Assembly (NCBI GenBank): GCA_021292105.1
Contig: JACFYK010000033.1
Location: 124,001 to 188,000 of the forward strand
Length of the DNA: 64,000 bases
Direction: 5' to 3'
Source of the DNA: Anadara kagoshimensis
Taxonomy: Eukaryota; Mollusca; Bivalvia; Arcoida; Arcidae
The notes beneath the pieces were generated by a model. That model was not told where the DNA came from. It did no database searches and saw nothing but the letters and a program-made list of their open reading frames with translations. The position numbers and the translations under genes are program-made. Shown piece after piece: positions 33,119-43,804 of this stretch; within the stretch, counting starts at the first letter, position 1; each line of letters opens with the position of its first letter.

Positions 33119-34189
33119 AAACTTTCGACAGGCCTGTACTGTATGTGTGTCATTACTCTTACACCTATTTTCGAATAAAAAGGTGAATGCCTCATGACTG
33201 GCATGAACAATCCATAGTCTTTCAAAAACGTGGGGAAATGTTGAATTGCCAAATTTGTCAAAACTTTCGTATTATTTAAAGTAATTCAATGTAACTGGAT
33301 TGGGTACCACGAAGCTATCTAAGCGTTATATGTATTTGCGAAAGCCGAACGTGGTCGGAACTATTATCAAAATCCGGTTTTCACAAGAGTCTTGTTTATT
33401 CATGTTTTTCACAAGCAGTACTTGCCTACGAAATTTGACTACGTAGCATGCATTGTACTATCCATTTTATATTAAATCATACATTTATTTTGGAATTGGA
33501 TAATAAACAAATAAAACTAAAGAAATTCGTATGGATTTTTCACTGCGTATCGAGGGCATGCACATCGCTGACTAGCCTAGTTTGAGAAATAGATCGATCT
33601 CAGGCTGAGGTGGGATAGAAAATTCTGTCACCGGAAATTCGACCGGAACAAGACGGAAATTATCAAATATCATGTATGAGGTACCCATACTGTAAGACTA
33701 CAATGTTCCAGTGGATCAAAACTCTCTAGGAACCATTCATAATGACTGCCAGTTCCGTGAAGTTCAACCATACGATATCGACGTAGTAGAAATGTGTCTC
33801 GACGTCTCGATATAAGTTAAATATCATTGATTAGGGACGTCAAACACCATTACTCCACTCCACTCATACATTTTGTAATGCTAAATGTTTTATGTAAAAT
33901 ATTGAACACCACTTTTATCGTGTCTCATATGTTTTAGGCAGGATTTCATATACTAGTATTTTATAATGCTAAATGTGTTATTTATCTAAAGGTTGTGTAT
34001 GATTTGTGACACGTTAATAAACAATTTCTACTACTACTAATACTATTACTACTTTTAACAGGCCCATAGACAAACTGGGTAATAAACCTTAAGGTACACA
34101 CAGCGTGTTAAACTCAAGCTAGCCTTGGAGTATTACTGTAGATATAATGGTAGATAATTGTTTTGAATTGGGTAATGATGTGTCGGTCA
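33119..34189. other. Non-coding stretch with one SINE-tail module
   Basis: A lone tail module ('tctcgatataagttaaatat', 'caccattactccactccac') lies at about 33,805-33,862, and an imperfect CTA trinucleotide run near 34,028-34,051. The rest has no recognisable feature. Copies at 1,720-2,786 and 57,721-58,787. Confidence 0.5.
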
Positions 34190-34543
34190 CATAGGCGTAG
34201 GACGGTTTTAATATTGGGGGGGGGGCAGCCTGAAGCTATGTCTATGTCGTGCCGCAGGTACGACCTCGTGTCAGAGGCATGATGCGGGGAGAGTATGAGA
34301 GGGGTGCTAAACCCCTCGCATAGGTAGGGGTCTTGGGGCATCTCCCGGATAATTTTCAAAACTAAGTCCTGTCTGGACGCATTTTCAATGTATTTTGCAG
34401 CGTTTTGATAGGTTAAAATACTGTAATATCAAGGCAAGATTATATAAATAACTGTGATACAAAATTTCACACATTATATTGCTGGTGCCTGCCCCCTCCT
34501 TTGACATTGGGGGCCCCCGTCCACCCCTGCTCCTACGCCTATG
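34190..34543. mobile_element. Short DNA transposon (MITE) with 13-bp TIRs and 5-bp target duplication
   Basis: Perfect 13-bp terminal inverted repeats, cataggcgtagga at 34,190-34,202 and its inverse at 34,531-34,543, bound 354 bases with no coding potential and a run of ten G. It is flanked on each side by the same 5 bases (tgacc in the plus-oriented copy, immediately outside the TIRs). This is direct evidence of cut-and-paste insertion by a transposase supplied elsewhere. I recall 'cataggcgtagga' ends from other invertebrate genomes but cannot name the superfamily. The 81-codon minus-strand open frame across its edge is a shadow. Confidence 0.8.
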
Positions 34544-34769
34544 GGTCAGGAGTTAAGGAAATTTAATTCTCGGGGTTAATCACAAGGTAACCTTACAGAT
34601 AAGAAAAATGATTCACACATTATAAAAATATGTACTTGTTTTAGAACCTGTACACATTTTTCTAACTAAGATGTGTCGTTTGTCATGTACATTTTTACAC
34701 AATTATGTACATGTACATATTTTTGAAAAATTGAGATGTTGTGTAACGTCCGTTAAAAATTGTCAAAAG

Positions 34770-35694
34770 TATCAAAAGTTGTGACCTTGACCTTTGACCT
34801 ACTTAGAGAAAATAACACTGCAACTTTAACCTTGACCATAATTTTTATCTCATTTAAGCTAGGGTTGTCATATGTGGCATGTGTATTCGTTGTGGCGAGA
34901 CCTTTTGATTGGTACCAAAAAATTTGAGGTCCTGACCTTGACCTTGACTTTTGACCTATTTATAGAAAATAATAGTTTTGGACATAGCGTTAACCTTATT
35001 TAAGCTAGGGCTTTCATATTTGGCATGTGTATTTCTTCTGACATGACATTTTCATTGATACCAAAAAATATGACTTCGTGACCTTCACCTTGACCTTTAT
35101 AGAAAATAATAGTTTTGGCCATAGCTTTAAGCTTATTTAAGATATGGCGTTCATATCTAGTACATTTATTTCTCCTGGCAAGCCCTTTTGATTGGCATTA
35201 AAAGTTGTGACCTTGGCCTTGTTCTTTGACTTACTTACAGAAAATAACACTGCAACTTTAACATTGGCCATATTTTTTGTCTCCTTTAAGCTAGGGCTTT
35301 CATATTTAGCATGTGCATTTCTTGTGGCGAGACCTTTTGGTGCCAAAATTCTTTACCTCCTGACCTTTACCTTAACGTTTGACCTACTTAAAGAAAATAA
35401 CAGTTTTTGGCTAAACTTTAATCTTATTTAAGATAGGGTTTTCATATTATTATGCCCCGATCGAAAGATCGGGGGTATATTGTTTTTGGTCTGTCTGTTT
35501 GTTTGTTTGTTTGTTTGTTGGTCTGTCCTTGCGCAAATTTAACCTTGTCCATAACTTTTGTCTCTTTTAAGCTAGGGCTTTCATATTTGGCATGTGTATT
35601 CCTTGTGGCGAGACCTTTTGATTGGTACCAAAGATTTTATCTTCATAGATGAACTTTGCTGCCGGGGGCATAGTGTTTCACAAACACATCTTGT
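34770..35694. repeat. GGTCA-rich bivalve repeat, six modules of about 143 bp
   Basis: Modules run 'gaccttgacctttgacctac', 'aaaataacactgcaacttta', 'ttaagctagggctttcatat', 'ttggcatgtgtatt' and 'gtggcgagaccttttgattg'. The marker aagctaggg or a variant lies at 34,856, 35,002, 35,139, 35,288, 35,430 and 35,569, spacings of 137-149 bp. The right part has a perfect hairpin ccccgatcgaaagatcgggg (35,455-35,474), a (GTTT)n run and the end 'gctgccgggggcatagtgtt'. I recognise these as a common bivalve element. The modules supply many TGACCT/AGGTCA half-sites. Open frames of 66-79 codons inside are shadows. Confidence 0.85.
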
Positions 35695-36097
35695 TATTTA
35701 TACTTTGCACGCATTTTACCATTTATAGTACTGTATTTAATGAAGAATACCTATTTATACTCCTGAGGTTATTTTCATACATTTTTAATGCCTCTTATCT
35801 TAATGAACTGCCATGTTTGCTGTTTAAATGTGTCTATCTCCCATCACAAAATATGATAAACAAAGGCAATACCGATATTTTATTCGTAGTTATTTAAACA
35901 ACATTTCTTTCTATTAATGCAATTTTATTAACCTCATTCGGGTTCTATATAATATGTTCATATAATATTTTACTGTTTTGGACAATAAAACTCAAAATAT
36001 TTGTTCATCTACTTCATAGACTCTTGTACATCTTTAGATATTTTACCTATTTTGGTATATTAGGGACATGTTCCCTTTTAACACCTTATGAAATTAG

Positions 36098-36257
36098 GAG
36101 ATAACTGTCATGTATTTGAAGAGTTCCGACCGTAAAACGTGGATTTTACGGTCGCAAATTGAGGTCTACCAGGTAACCGGAATTTGCGACCGTAAAACGT
36201 GGATTTTAAAATCCACGTTTTACGGTCGGAACTCTTCAAATACAAGACGGTTATCTC
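36098..36257. mobile_element. Foldback element of 160 bp with nested inverted repeats
   Basis: About 50 bases at the left end (gagataactgtcatgtattt, then gaagagttccgaccgtaaaa) are inverted at the right end with few mismatches. Inside, acggtcgcaaatt and aatttgcgaccgt form a second hairpin around 'gaggtctaccaggtaaccgg'. The motif cgaccgtaaaacgtggat is present in both orientations. No coding potential. No clear target duplication. Mirror copy 55,645-55,804. Confidence 0.8.
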
Positions 36258-36529
36258 TATTCTAATGCAAAATCGACTTAATTGTACACAACATTGTAAA
36301 TAATAACGGAACTTCCAGCAGCAAGTGTTACAATCTATATTTAGTGAGACGCGTCACTCAGATACTGCAAATAGGACGGAATCGTTACGCTAAAACATAG
36401 TCCTGTATAAAATAGAAAAAATACCCATTCAAACTGTTGAGTTTCATAAAACTAAACAATTGTCAAAACAACTGATAACATTACAATATTTTGCTTTATC
36501 GATTTCATCGATCTCTGACATTTTTGTTA

Positions 36530-36697
36530 TGTAAACAAAAAAGCGTTAAAATTGGTTCAGGGGTTTCAGAGGAGATAGCCAAAATGTGAAAAGTTTACAG
36601 ACGGACAGACTGACTGACTGACTGACAGACTGACGGACGACGGACGCTGAGTGATGGCAAAAGCTCACATGGCCTTTAGGCCAGGTGAGCTAAAAAG
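36530..36697. repeat. Bivalve repeat end with agctcacctggcc hairpin
   Basis: It contains 'ttcagaggagatagcc', a run of ctgactgactgactgac-type units, 'gacggacgacggacgctgag' and the terminal hairpin agctcacatggcctttaggc / caggtgagct. I recognise this as the end of a very common bivalve interspersed repeat. The mirror is 55,206-55,372. Confidence 0.8.
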
Positions 36698-37777
36698 ATA
36701 ATATAAAATCAGCCTAAACTAGCTACCGACTGCAGATCATGATGCAAAATCTTAAATCAAATGCCCGAACGTGGCACTGACTTCAAGTCGTTCACACAAG
36801 TAGACATTTTTACTTAGTTATTTATAACTGTTCAACGTTTAGTGCTAGGTAAATAAATAAATAAAACCAAGGACATTTCAAATTAAAATTATTTTACAGT
36901 TTATTATCATGGTTTAAATGGTAAAAATATATCGTTATTATTATTTCTTGTAATTTTCAATCTATGAGAGCACGTTTCAAAGGTTATTTATTTATTTATT
37001 TATTTATCTATTTATTTTTTTAGTATTTATAAGTACATCTTGGATTGAATGTCACCAGTGACATTTAATGCATATTATACGTATTATATGTGGCTGATGT
37101 GACTAAGTAACAAGTGAAAAACCGTTGTATTTTTAATTGAAAATCAAATGCTGCAAGTACATTCATACATACCGTTTAAAAGGATTCTTCTGACTAGAAA
37201 AATTTGCATTATTAGGCAATCAATTCATCCTAGTAAAGATTTAAAGTTTTAAGTACAAAACTGACATTTTGCGTGATATCGCAATAGCATACTGTTTTTC
37301 GTACATCCTAAATGATACACTATTATTTATTTATTTATTTATATGATATAAAAAAGGGTAGAAATGAAAGAAGAAAAAAGACTATTAGAATATAATGACC
37401 GTTGTAAAATGTCATGATTATTATTTCAAAAATTAAATAATTTTGTTATAATACCCGTCGCCAGTACTAGTTATCATCTGTTCATACTTATTTCAACTCC
37501 CATTTTTTTAACATAATTATCTTTTCACAATCATTTCATTAATATGGAATACTAAATTCAAGACAACATCAAACAATTGAGATAGTATATTACCAGGTAT
37601 CATGAAGTCACTGTAAACGACACATGTAAATCAATTGATTTACACGAGAAAAGGTGTTGATTAAAGATATCGGTCTTAGCCAAAGGAATGTGTTATTAAC
37701 ATAATTTTTGTCCAGGTGAAATAATGATAATCTCTTAATTATCAGCAGGTGTCAATCGGATGTAAATTCTACTTCAA
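36698..37777. other. AT-rich stretch with two TTTA microsatellites
   Basis: Tetranucleotide (TTTA)n runs lie at about 36,985-37,015 and 37,323-37,341. I see no gene or element otherwise. Mirror 54,125-55,205. Confidence 0.6.
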
Positions 37778-38165
37778 TTTTCAATTTCAATATCTTTATT
37801 GCATTAAGCATACAAATGCTTTTTGCCACAAATAATGTTACATAACTGGTGGCAACAATAATATATAAATTACAAAATACTTCATCAAATGATTTTACCT
37901 TGAATAATAAAAGAATGTACAGTCAGTCAAGTATTATAGTATTGAAGGTAAATGATATTCTGCAGGGTCATGTTACTCCTGTGACATCACACCATGGGGT
38001 CCCCAAAACTGACCTTTTCGATTTTGATTAACCGGAAGTGTATTAAAAAAATACCAATATCTTCCTTATTTCTGCATCAATTTTTATAAATTTTCGGTTA
38101 TATTTAAGTACGAGGAATAAAATATGTGAAAATGAAAAATCGTTACAGGTACCCTTTAACAGAAA
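37778..38165 (-). mobile_element. Possible LINE 3' end remnant
   Basis: On the minus strand the sequence ends with 'gtatgcttaatgcaataaag', giving an AATAAA signal followed by an ATTGAA-type tail (attgaaattgaaaattgaag). This is the usual form of several LINE 3' ends. The region upstream, to about 38,165, has 'cagttttggggaccccatgg' and 'ggagtaacatgaccctgcag' and no coding signal I recognise. In the mirror copy (53,740-54,128, plus strand) AATAAA is at 54,102-54,107. Confidence 0.4.
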
Positions 38166-38369
38166 TTACTTCACATAAAAATTCCCCGATGACCTTTAAC
38201 TTGTAACGTTTAAGTGTTTTAATAAACACATATAAACCTCCTCTATTATCTAAACCAACTTCTCTAGCTACAATAAATGTTGAAATGCATGTTCATTATT
38301 ATTTTTTTTTTAACTTGTAAAAAGAAATATATATTTCCTATTATAAGCCCTCGGATGACGCAACTAAAT

Positions 38370-39330
38370 TTACAATATTGTCATGTTATTCAACACAACC
38401 AGGTGGACTATCATCAGGCAATTGTCTCAAATAACATTTAGTGTATTCAACATAACCAGGTTGACTATCATTATGCAATTATCTCAAATAACATTTAGTA
38501 TACAAACAAAAAAACCCAAATTTACAATATTGTCATGTTATATAACATAACCAGATAGACTATCACCATGCAATTATCTCAAATAACATTTAGTGTATTA
38601 CATAACCAGGTTGACAATCATCATGCAATTGTCTCAAATTACATTTAGTATACACAATAATAAAATATTGAAATGTACAATATTGTATTGTTATTCAACA
38701 TAACCAGGTGGACTTTCACCATGCAATTATCTCGAATGACATTTAGTATACAAAACAAAAAAAATACCCAAATTTACAATATTGTCATGTTATTCAACAT
38801 AATCAGGTGGACTATCACCATGCAATTATCTCAAATAACATTTAGTGTTTTCAACATAACCAGGTTGACTATCATCATACAATTGTCTCAAATTACATTT
38901 AGTATACACATGCAATTGTTTCAAATTACATTTAGTATACACAATGATAAAATATCGAAATTTACAATATTGTCATGTAATTCAACATAATCAGGTGGAC
39001 TATCACCATGCAATTATCTCAAATAACATTTAGTGTATTCAACATAACCAGGTTGACTATCATCATGCAATTGTCTCAAATTACATTTAGTATACACAAT
39101 GATTAAATATCAGAATTTACAATATTTTAATGTTATTCAACATAACCAGGTGGACTATCACCATGCAATTATCTCAAATAACATTTAGGATACAAAACAA
39201 AACAAAAAAACCGCAAATTTACAATATTGTCATGTTATTCAACATAATCAGGTGGACTATAACAATATTGTAAATTTGGGTTTTTTTTGTTTTGTATACT
39301 AAATGTTATTTGAGATAATTGCATGGTGAT
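38370..39330. repeat. Two-module tandem array (57 and about 95-101 bp) with inverted end
   Basis: The marker aaccaggt(g/t)gac (or aatcaggtggac) recurs at 38,397, 38,454, 38,549, 38,605, 38,702, 38,803, 38,860, 38,992, 39,049, 39,146 and 39,247. Spacings mostly alternate between 56-57 and 95-101. Short modules carry 'ggttgactatcatcatgcaa'; long modules add 'acaaaacaaaaaaaccc' and 'aatttacaatattgtcatgt'. From about 39,258 the last module turns round ('aacaatattgtaaatttggg' ... 'gagataattgcatggtga'), so the array ends in a foldback. Open frames across it are shadows. Mirror 52,572-53,540. Confidence 0.85.
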
Positions 39331-39890
39331 TCACGTTACATAATATTTGCATTAGAATTCCTGTTTTACATGCATGTTTAGATAATATCTACCAACAATT
39401 TATATATCTTTTACTCTGTAATTAATTTTTTTTTAATTTGCCATGAAGACATGAACTGCTAAACACCAATCATAAACCATTTTTTTAACAGTTAAAACCT
39501 TGATGACCGATTAATTGTTGATTCATTTACGTGTATTTACAATAATGTACAAATGTTTATCTAAATTATTATTTTTAAAACTTAAATCATTATTTTCAAA
39601 TACCAAATTCAAACAAATGCGCAATGATACATTTCCTGCTCCACTCGGTATTGCAGTTTTCAGAACTATATACACTTTAACAGTTCATCGAAAAAAATAA
39701 TGTCTTTCTGTGACAAGATTCACATATTAATAGAATAGTAATTAGATTGCTAATAATTATATGTCTGTCTGACATATTAGACAGTAAGATAAGCAAGTTG
39801 CACACAGATTAACACCGTTAATGGCAAATGTTTCAGATACTCTCCGTTTTAAGATATCTATAATATGCTGACTATAACTCCCTGTTAAAT
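39331..39890. other. AT-rich stretch without recognisable feature
   Basis: Lies 3' of the possible terminal exon at 39,891-40,201 (minus strand) and may hold its 3' untranslated region. I did not find a convincing polyadenylation signal close to the stop. Mirror 52,010-52,571. Confidence 0.4.
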
Positions 39891-40201
39891 TTAAAAATGT
39901 TTTTCTCTGATTGGATCAGAGCAGATTATGTAATCAAAGTCTGCCCAATCGACTAAAATATTGATTATCCAATGATCAATGTCAATAAAGGCACTTTTAC
40001 CAACCTCCGTTGGGTTCTGCCTTATATGTTCATATAATTTTGTGCTGTGATGCACAATGTAGCTTACATCTTTCGAGCTATTTTCGAGAAATTTGTTAGC
40101 ATCCTCATCCGTTTTAAAGAAGTATGAATTCAGGATATGTTGTGGGATATGTTTGTGGTATTTTTCGGGAACATGATCTTTTATCTGTCCTTTCTGAAAA
40201 C
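39891..40201 (-). CDS. Possible terminal exon of an unknown host gene
   Basis: 103 codons end in TAA. The 5' edge is a good splice acceptor ('aatttatgatttcag' then gttttcag), so the ATG just upstream is probably intronic. The protein is soluble-looking and acidic/basic mixed: 'HVPEKYHKHIPQHILNSYFF', 'KTDEDANKFLENSS', 'HHSTKLYEHIRQNPTEV' and 'DIDHWIINILVDWADFDYII'. I recognise no family. The first base completes a codon left by the candidate exon at 43,805-43,841 (G + GT), so the two are phase-compatible. Between them lies the 34-bp repeat array. This exon could still be a chance open frame, but its amino-acid make-up is more protein-like than that of the surrounding shadows. Confidence 0.45.
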
Positions 40202-40484
40202 CTGAAATCATAAATTACAAAAATACGTAAATATAAGATACATTGGTAGGCATGCACCACTTAAAAATTATGGAAAGTAATAAAGTAGTATTTGCTTGTT
40301 CAAAGAACTTTAGATGTTTAAAGTAAAGATATTATAACGAACAAAATGGTTTAGTATAAATTTTATCAATTTTATTTTTAATCAAGTAATTTTTCAGAAC
40401 TAATTATTGATCGTATAAAATTGCTAAAAAATATATATATCTTGAGGTGTTTTTATATTACACTGCCGCCATACAATGTTCACA

Positions 40485-42200
40485 AAAATGTCAAAGAGGA
40501 CTTAAGAAAGAGAATATGACACTGGAACTGCCAGAGAATTTTTTACTGTTGACAATGGAACAGTAAGTGGAAAATGTGACTGCTGATACTGGAACTGTAA
40601 ACAGAAAATGTGACTGCCGATACTGGAACTGTAAACAGAAAATGTGACTGCTGATACTGGAACTGTAATATGAAATGTCACTGTTGACAGTGGAAATGTA
40701 AGTGGAAAATGTGACACTGGAACTGTTAGAAAAAATGTGACTGTTAACAATTGAACTGTTAGTGGAATATGTTACTGCTGACACTCGAAATTTAATTGAA
40801 GATTTGATTGCTGACACTGAAGCTGTATGAAAGAAACATTTGAAAGCTTGCACTGGAACTGTAAATATGAGACTGTTAACACTGAAACTGTAAGAAGAAA
40901 ATGTTACCGCTGACACTGAAACTGGAAACAGAAAACATATACATGCTGGCATTGGGACTGTAAGAAGTAACCATGTGACTGTTGACACTGGACCTGTAAG
41001 TAGAAAATGTGACTGCTCTCACTGGTCATACAAGATGAACATGTGACTGCTGACATTAGAACCTTTAGTAGAAAATATGACTGCTGACAATGAAACTGTA
41101 AAAAGATGACTGCTGACACTCGCAACTTTGGGGCGAAAATATGTTTGCTAACACTGGAGCTGTAAGAAGTAAACATATGACTGCTGACACTGGACCTATA
41201 AGTAGAAAATGGGACTGCTGACACTAAACCTGTAAGTAAACATGGGACTGCTGTTGACACTGGGACTGTAAGTAAAAATGTAAATGCCGACACTGGAACC
41301 GTAAGAGGAAAATATGTGACTGCTGGTACTCGAAGCTTTGAGTGGAAAATGTGTTTGCTGACACTAGAGCTGTAAGATTTAAACATGTAACTGCTGATTC
41401 CAGACCTATAAGTAATAAGCAGCAAATGTGACTGCTCACACTAAAACTATAAGACAATAATGTGACCTCTGACATTGAAACTGAAAAAAAACCGAAATAT
41501 TTGTGCTGACACTGGAACTGTAAGTAAAAATGTGATTGTTGGCACTAGAACTGTCAAAAGGAAAGAAAATAGATTGCTGACATTCCAACAATAAAAAATA
41601 TGACTGCTAACACCAGAACTGTAATTATAAATGCGACTGTAGACACTGCAACTGTAATTTGAAAATGTGAGTGCTGACACTGAAATTGTAAGAAAAAGTA
41701 TGTGACTGCTGGCATTCAGAATTGTAAGTAGAACATGTGACTGCTAACACTGCAGCAATATACAAACACAGGCACTTCTGGATCTGTAAGAAGCAAATGT
41801 ATGACTACTGACACTGGACCTGTAAGTAGAAATGACTGTTGACATTAGAACTATAAAAGTAAATGTAACTGTAAACGTTGACACTGCAACTGTAAATAGA
41901 AAATGTGAATGCTGATACTGAAACTAAGTGGAAATATAGGAATGCTGACACTGGAACTGTAAGAAGAAAATATTTGAGTGTTGGCACTCGGAATGGTAGT
42001 TAGAACATGTGACTGCTGACACTCGGAACTCTGAGTGGAAAATGTGTTTGCTAGCACTTAGGCTGCAAAAGTAAACGTATGACTGCTGACACTGGACCTA
42101 TAAGTCGAAAATGTGACTGCAAACACTAGAACTATAAGAAAAAATTGGACTGCTGACACTGAAACCTTAAGGAGAAAATGTAACTGCTGAAACTAAAAGT
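40485..42200. repeat. 34-bp tandem repeat array, block 1 (about 50 units)
   Basis: The unit is tgtgactgctgacactggaa + ctgtaagtagaaaa, 34 bp. Units vary by substitutions and small indels, more in this block than in block 2. The block starts after the flank 'aaaatgtcaaagaggactta'. On the minus strand each good unit contains ttttctacttacag, a splice-acceptor consensus, and on the plus strand ctgtaagt, which contains the donor GTAAGT. The unit has no stop codon in many minus-strand frames, which creates open frames up to 173 codons that I do not regard as genes. Mirror 49,697-51,415. Confidence 0.9.
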
Positions 42201-42289
42201 CTAAGAAGAAAACATTGGATCGCCACAACAATATAAAAACCAAAAATGTTCTAATTTTACAATACGGCCATCAAATGTATTTAAACATT

Positions 42290-43375
42290 TAATTCAAAAA
42301 TGTCAAAGGGGGCATAAGAAAGTAAATATGACTGTTGACATTGGACCTGTAAATGAGAAATGTGACCGCTGACACTGCAACTTTAGGCAGAAAATGTGGC
42401 CGCTGACAATGGAACTGTAAGCGGAAACTGTGATTGATGACACTGGAACTTAAGAGAGAAAATGTGACTGTTGACATTGGAACTGTAAGTAGAAAATGTG
42501 TCCGTTGACACAGGAACTGTAAATAGAAAACTTTACTGCTGACACTAGAACTGTAAGTAGTGACTATTGACACTCCAACTATAAGTAGAAAATGTGACTG
42601 CTGACATTGGACCTTTAATTAGAAAATGTGACTGTTGACACTGGAAATGTAAGTAGAAAATGTTAAAACTAACACTGAAACTGTAAGTAGAAAATGTGAC
42701 TGCTGACACTGGACCTGTAAGTAGAAAATGTGACTGTTGGCACTGGAACTTTAAATAGAAAATGTAACTGCTGACACTAAAACTGTAAGTAGAAAATGTG
42801 ACTGTTGACACTGGAACTGTAAATAAAAAATGTTACTGCGGACACTAGAACTGCAAGTTGAAAATGTGACTGCTGACACTGGAACAGTAAATAGAAATGT
42901 TACTGCTGACACTGGAACTGTAAATAGAAAATGTTACTGCTGACACTAAAACTGTAAGTAGAAAATGTGACTGTTGACACTGGAACAGTAAATAGAAAAT
43001 GTGACTGTTGACACTGGAACTGTAAATAAAAAATGTTACTGCGGACACTAGAACTGCAAGTTGAAAATGTGACTGCTGACACTGGAACAGTAAATAGAAA
43101 ATGTGACTGCTGACACTGGAACAGTAAATAGAAAATGTTACTGCTGACACTAGAACTGTAAGTAGAAAATGTGACTGTTGACACTGGAACTTAAGTAGAG
43201 AATGTGACTGTTGACACTGAAACTGTAAGTAGAAAATGTGACTGCTGACACTGGAACTCTAAGTAGAAAATGTGCCTGCTGGCACCTGAAATGTAAGGAG
43301 AAAATACGCCAGAAGAAGAAAATTTTACAGCTGACAGTGGAACATGTAAAAGTAAAATGTGATAGCTGACACCGG
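42290..43375. repeat. 34-bp tandem repeat array, block 2 (about 32 units)
   Basis: Same unit as block 1, better conserved; consecutive units at 42,621, 42,655 and 42,689 are exactly 34 bp apart. The block begins after the flank 'aaaatgtcaaagggggcata', nearly the same as the flank of block 1, so the whole array was duplicated or inserted twice. About 90 bases of unrelated sequence separate the blocks. A sub-block at about 42,785-42,905 recurs at 42,966-43,105. Mirror 48,520-49,606. Confidence 0.9.
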
Positions 43376-43493
43376 TTGTTCAATTTTGAAACAAAGAGTC
43401 TTTGACTAATATTTAAAGATTATATTACATGCTGTAACAATTCAACAAAACTAAAATATTATCGCATGTTTAAAAATAATTTTTATTTCTCAG

Positions 43494-43788
43494 AATATTT
43501 AAATATTGTAACAGAAACCAAGTATTGAATGTCACTAGCAAAATTGTGTATTGCTGTACGCAGTTAGAAGAAGTAAAAGTAGATATGATGGTAACTCTTT
43601 GTCTAAAAGAATGTATGCAAGTACTTGAAGATGAATACAACTTTGTTATGGTTTGTTCCATCTATAGGGATATAAAAATAAAATATTTAGATAATTATAT
43701 TTGCCATTGGCCAAATGTTAATAAATTCTCTCTTCTTATGTGGGGTAATTTAAGTAAAAGAAAACTGGTCAGATTTGCAAAATGTTAA
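43494..43788 (+). CDS. Possible terminal exon of a second unknown host gene
   Basis: A pyrimidine-rich acceptor (tttttatttctcag, ending at 43,493) opens a frame of about 97 codons to a TAA at 43,786-43,788. It encodes a Cys-containing helical segment ('KIVYCCTQLEEVKVDMM', 'CLKECMQVLEDEYNFVMVCS') and ends 'NKFSLLMWGNLSKRKLVRF'. I recognise no family. It lies on the strand opposite to, and about 17 bp from, the small exon candidate at 43,805-43,841. The two gene models would be convergent and overlapping, and one may be false. Mirror 48,108-48,402 on the minus strand. Confidence 0.35.
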
Positions 43789-43804
43789 TCAGGAGATACG
43801 TTAC

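Larger units (their letters stand above)
1..35902. repeat. Giant inverted repeat 1 (arms 1-17,942 and 17,961-35,902)
   Basis: Bases 1-17,942 are the reverse complement of 17,961-35,902. The arms meet around an 18-nt spacer at 17,943-17,960. Paired positions add up to 35,900-35,906 along the whole arm, so only a few bases of net indel separate them over 18 kb. Every repeat, microsatellite and fossil piece in the left arm therefore has an opposite-strand twin in the right arm. The differences I noticed are mostly in homopolymer runs and the AC and AAT microsatellites. It could be a real palindrome, a hairpin-capped molecule read around its end, or a fold-back artefact. Confidence 0.97.

Noticed and set aside
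35137-35652. Open frames of 66-79 codons with repeated 'FVSFKLGLSYLAC'
   Set aside because: The repeated text follows the 143-bp modules of the GGTCA-rich repeat; it is a shadow.
40485-43375. CRISPR array
   Set aside because: The repeats are directly adjacent 34-bp units without unique spacers, units vary, there are no cas genes, and the sequence is eukaryotic.
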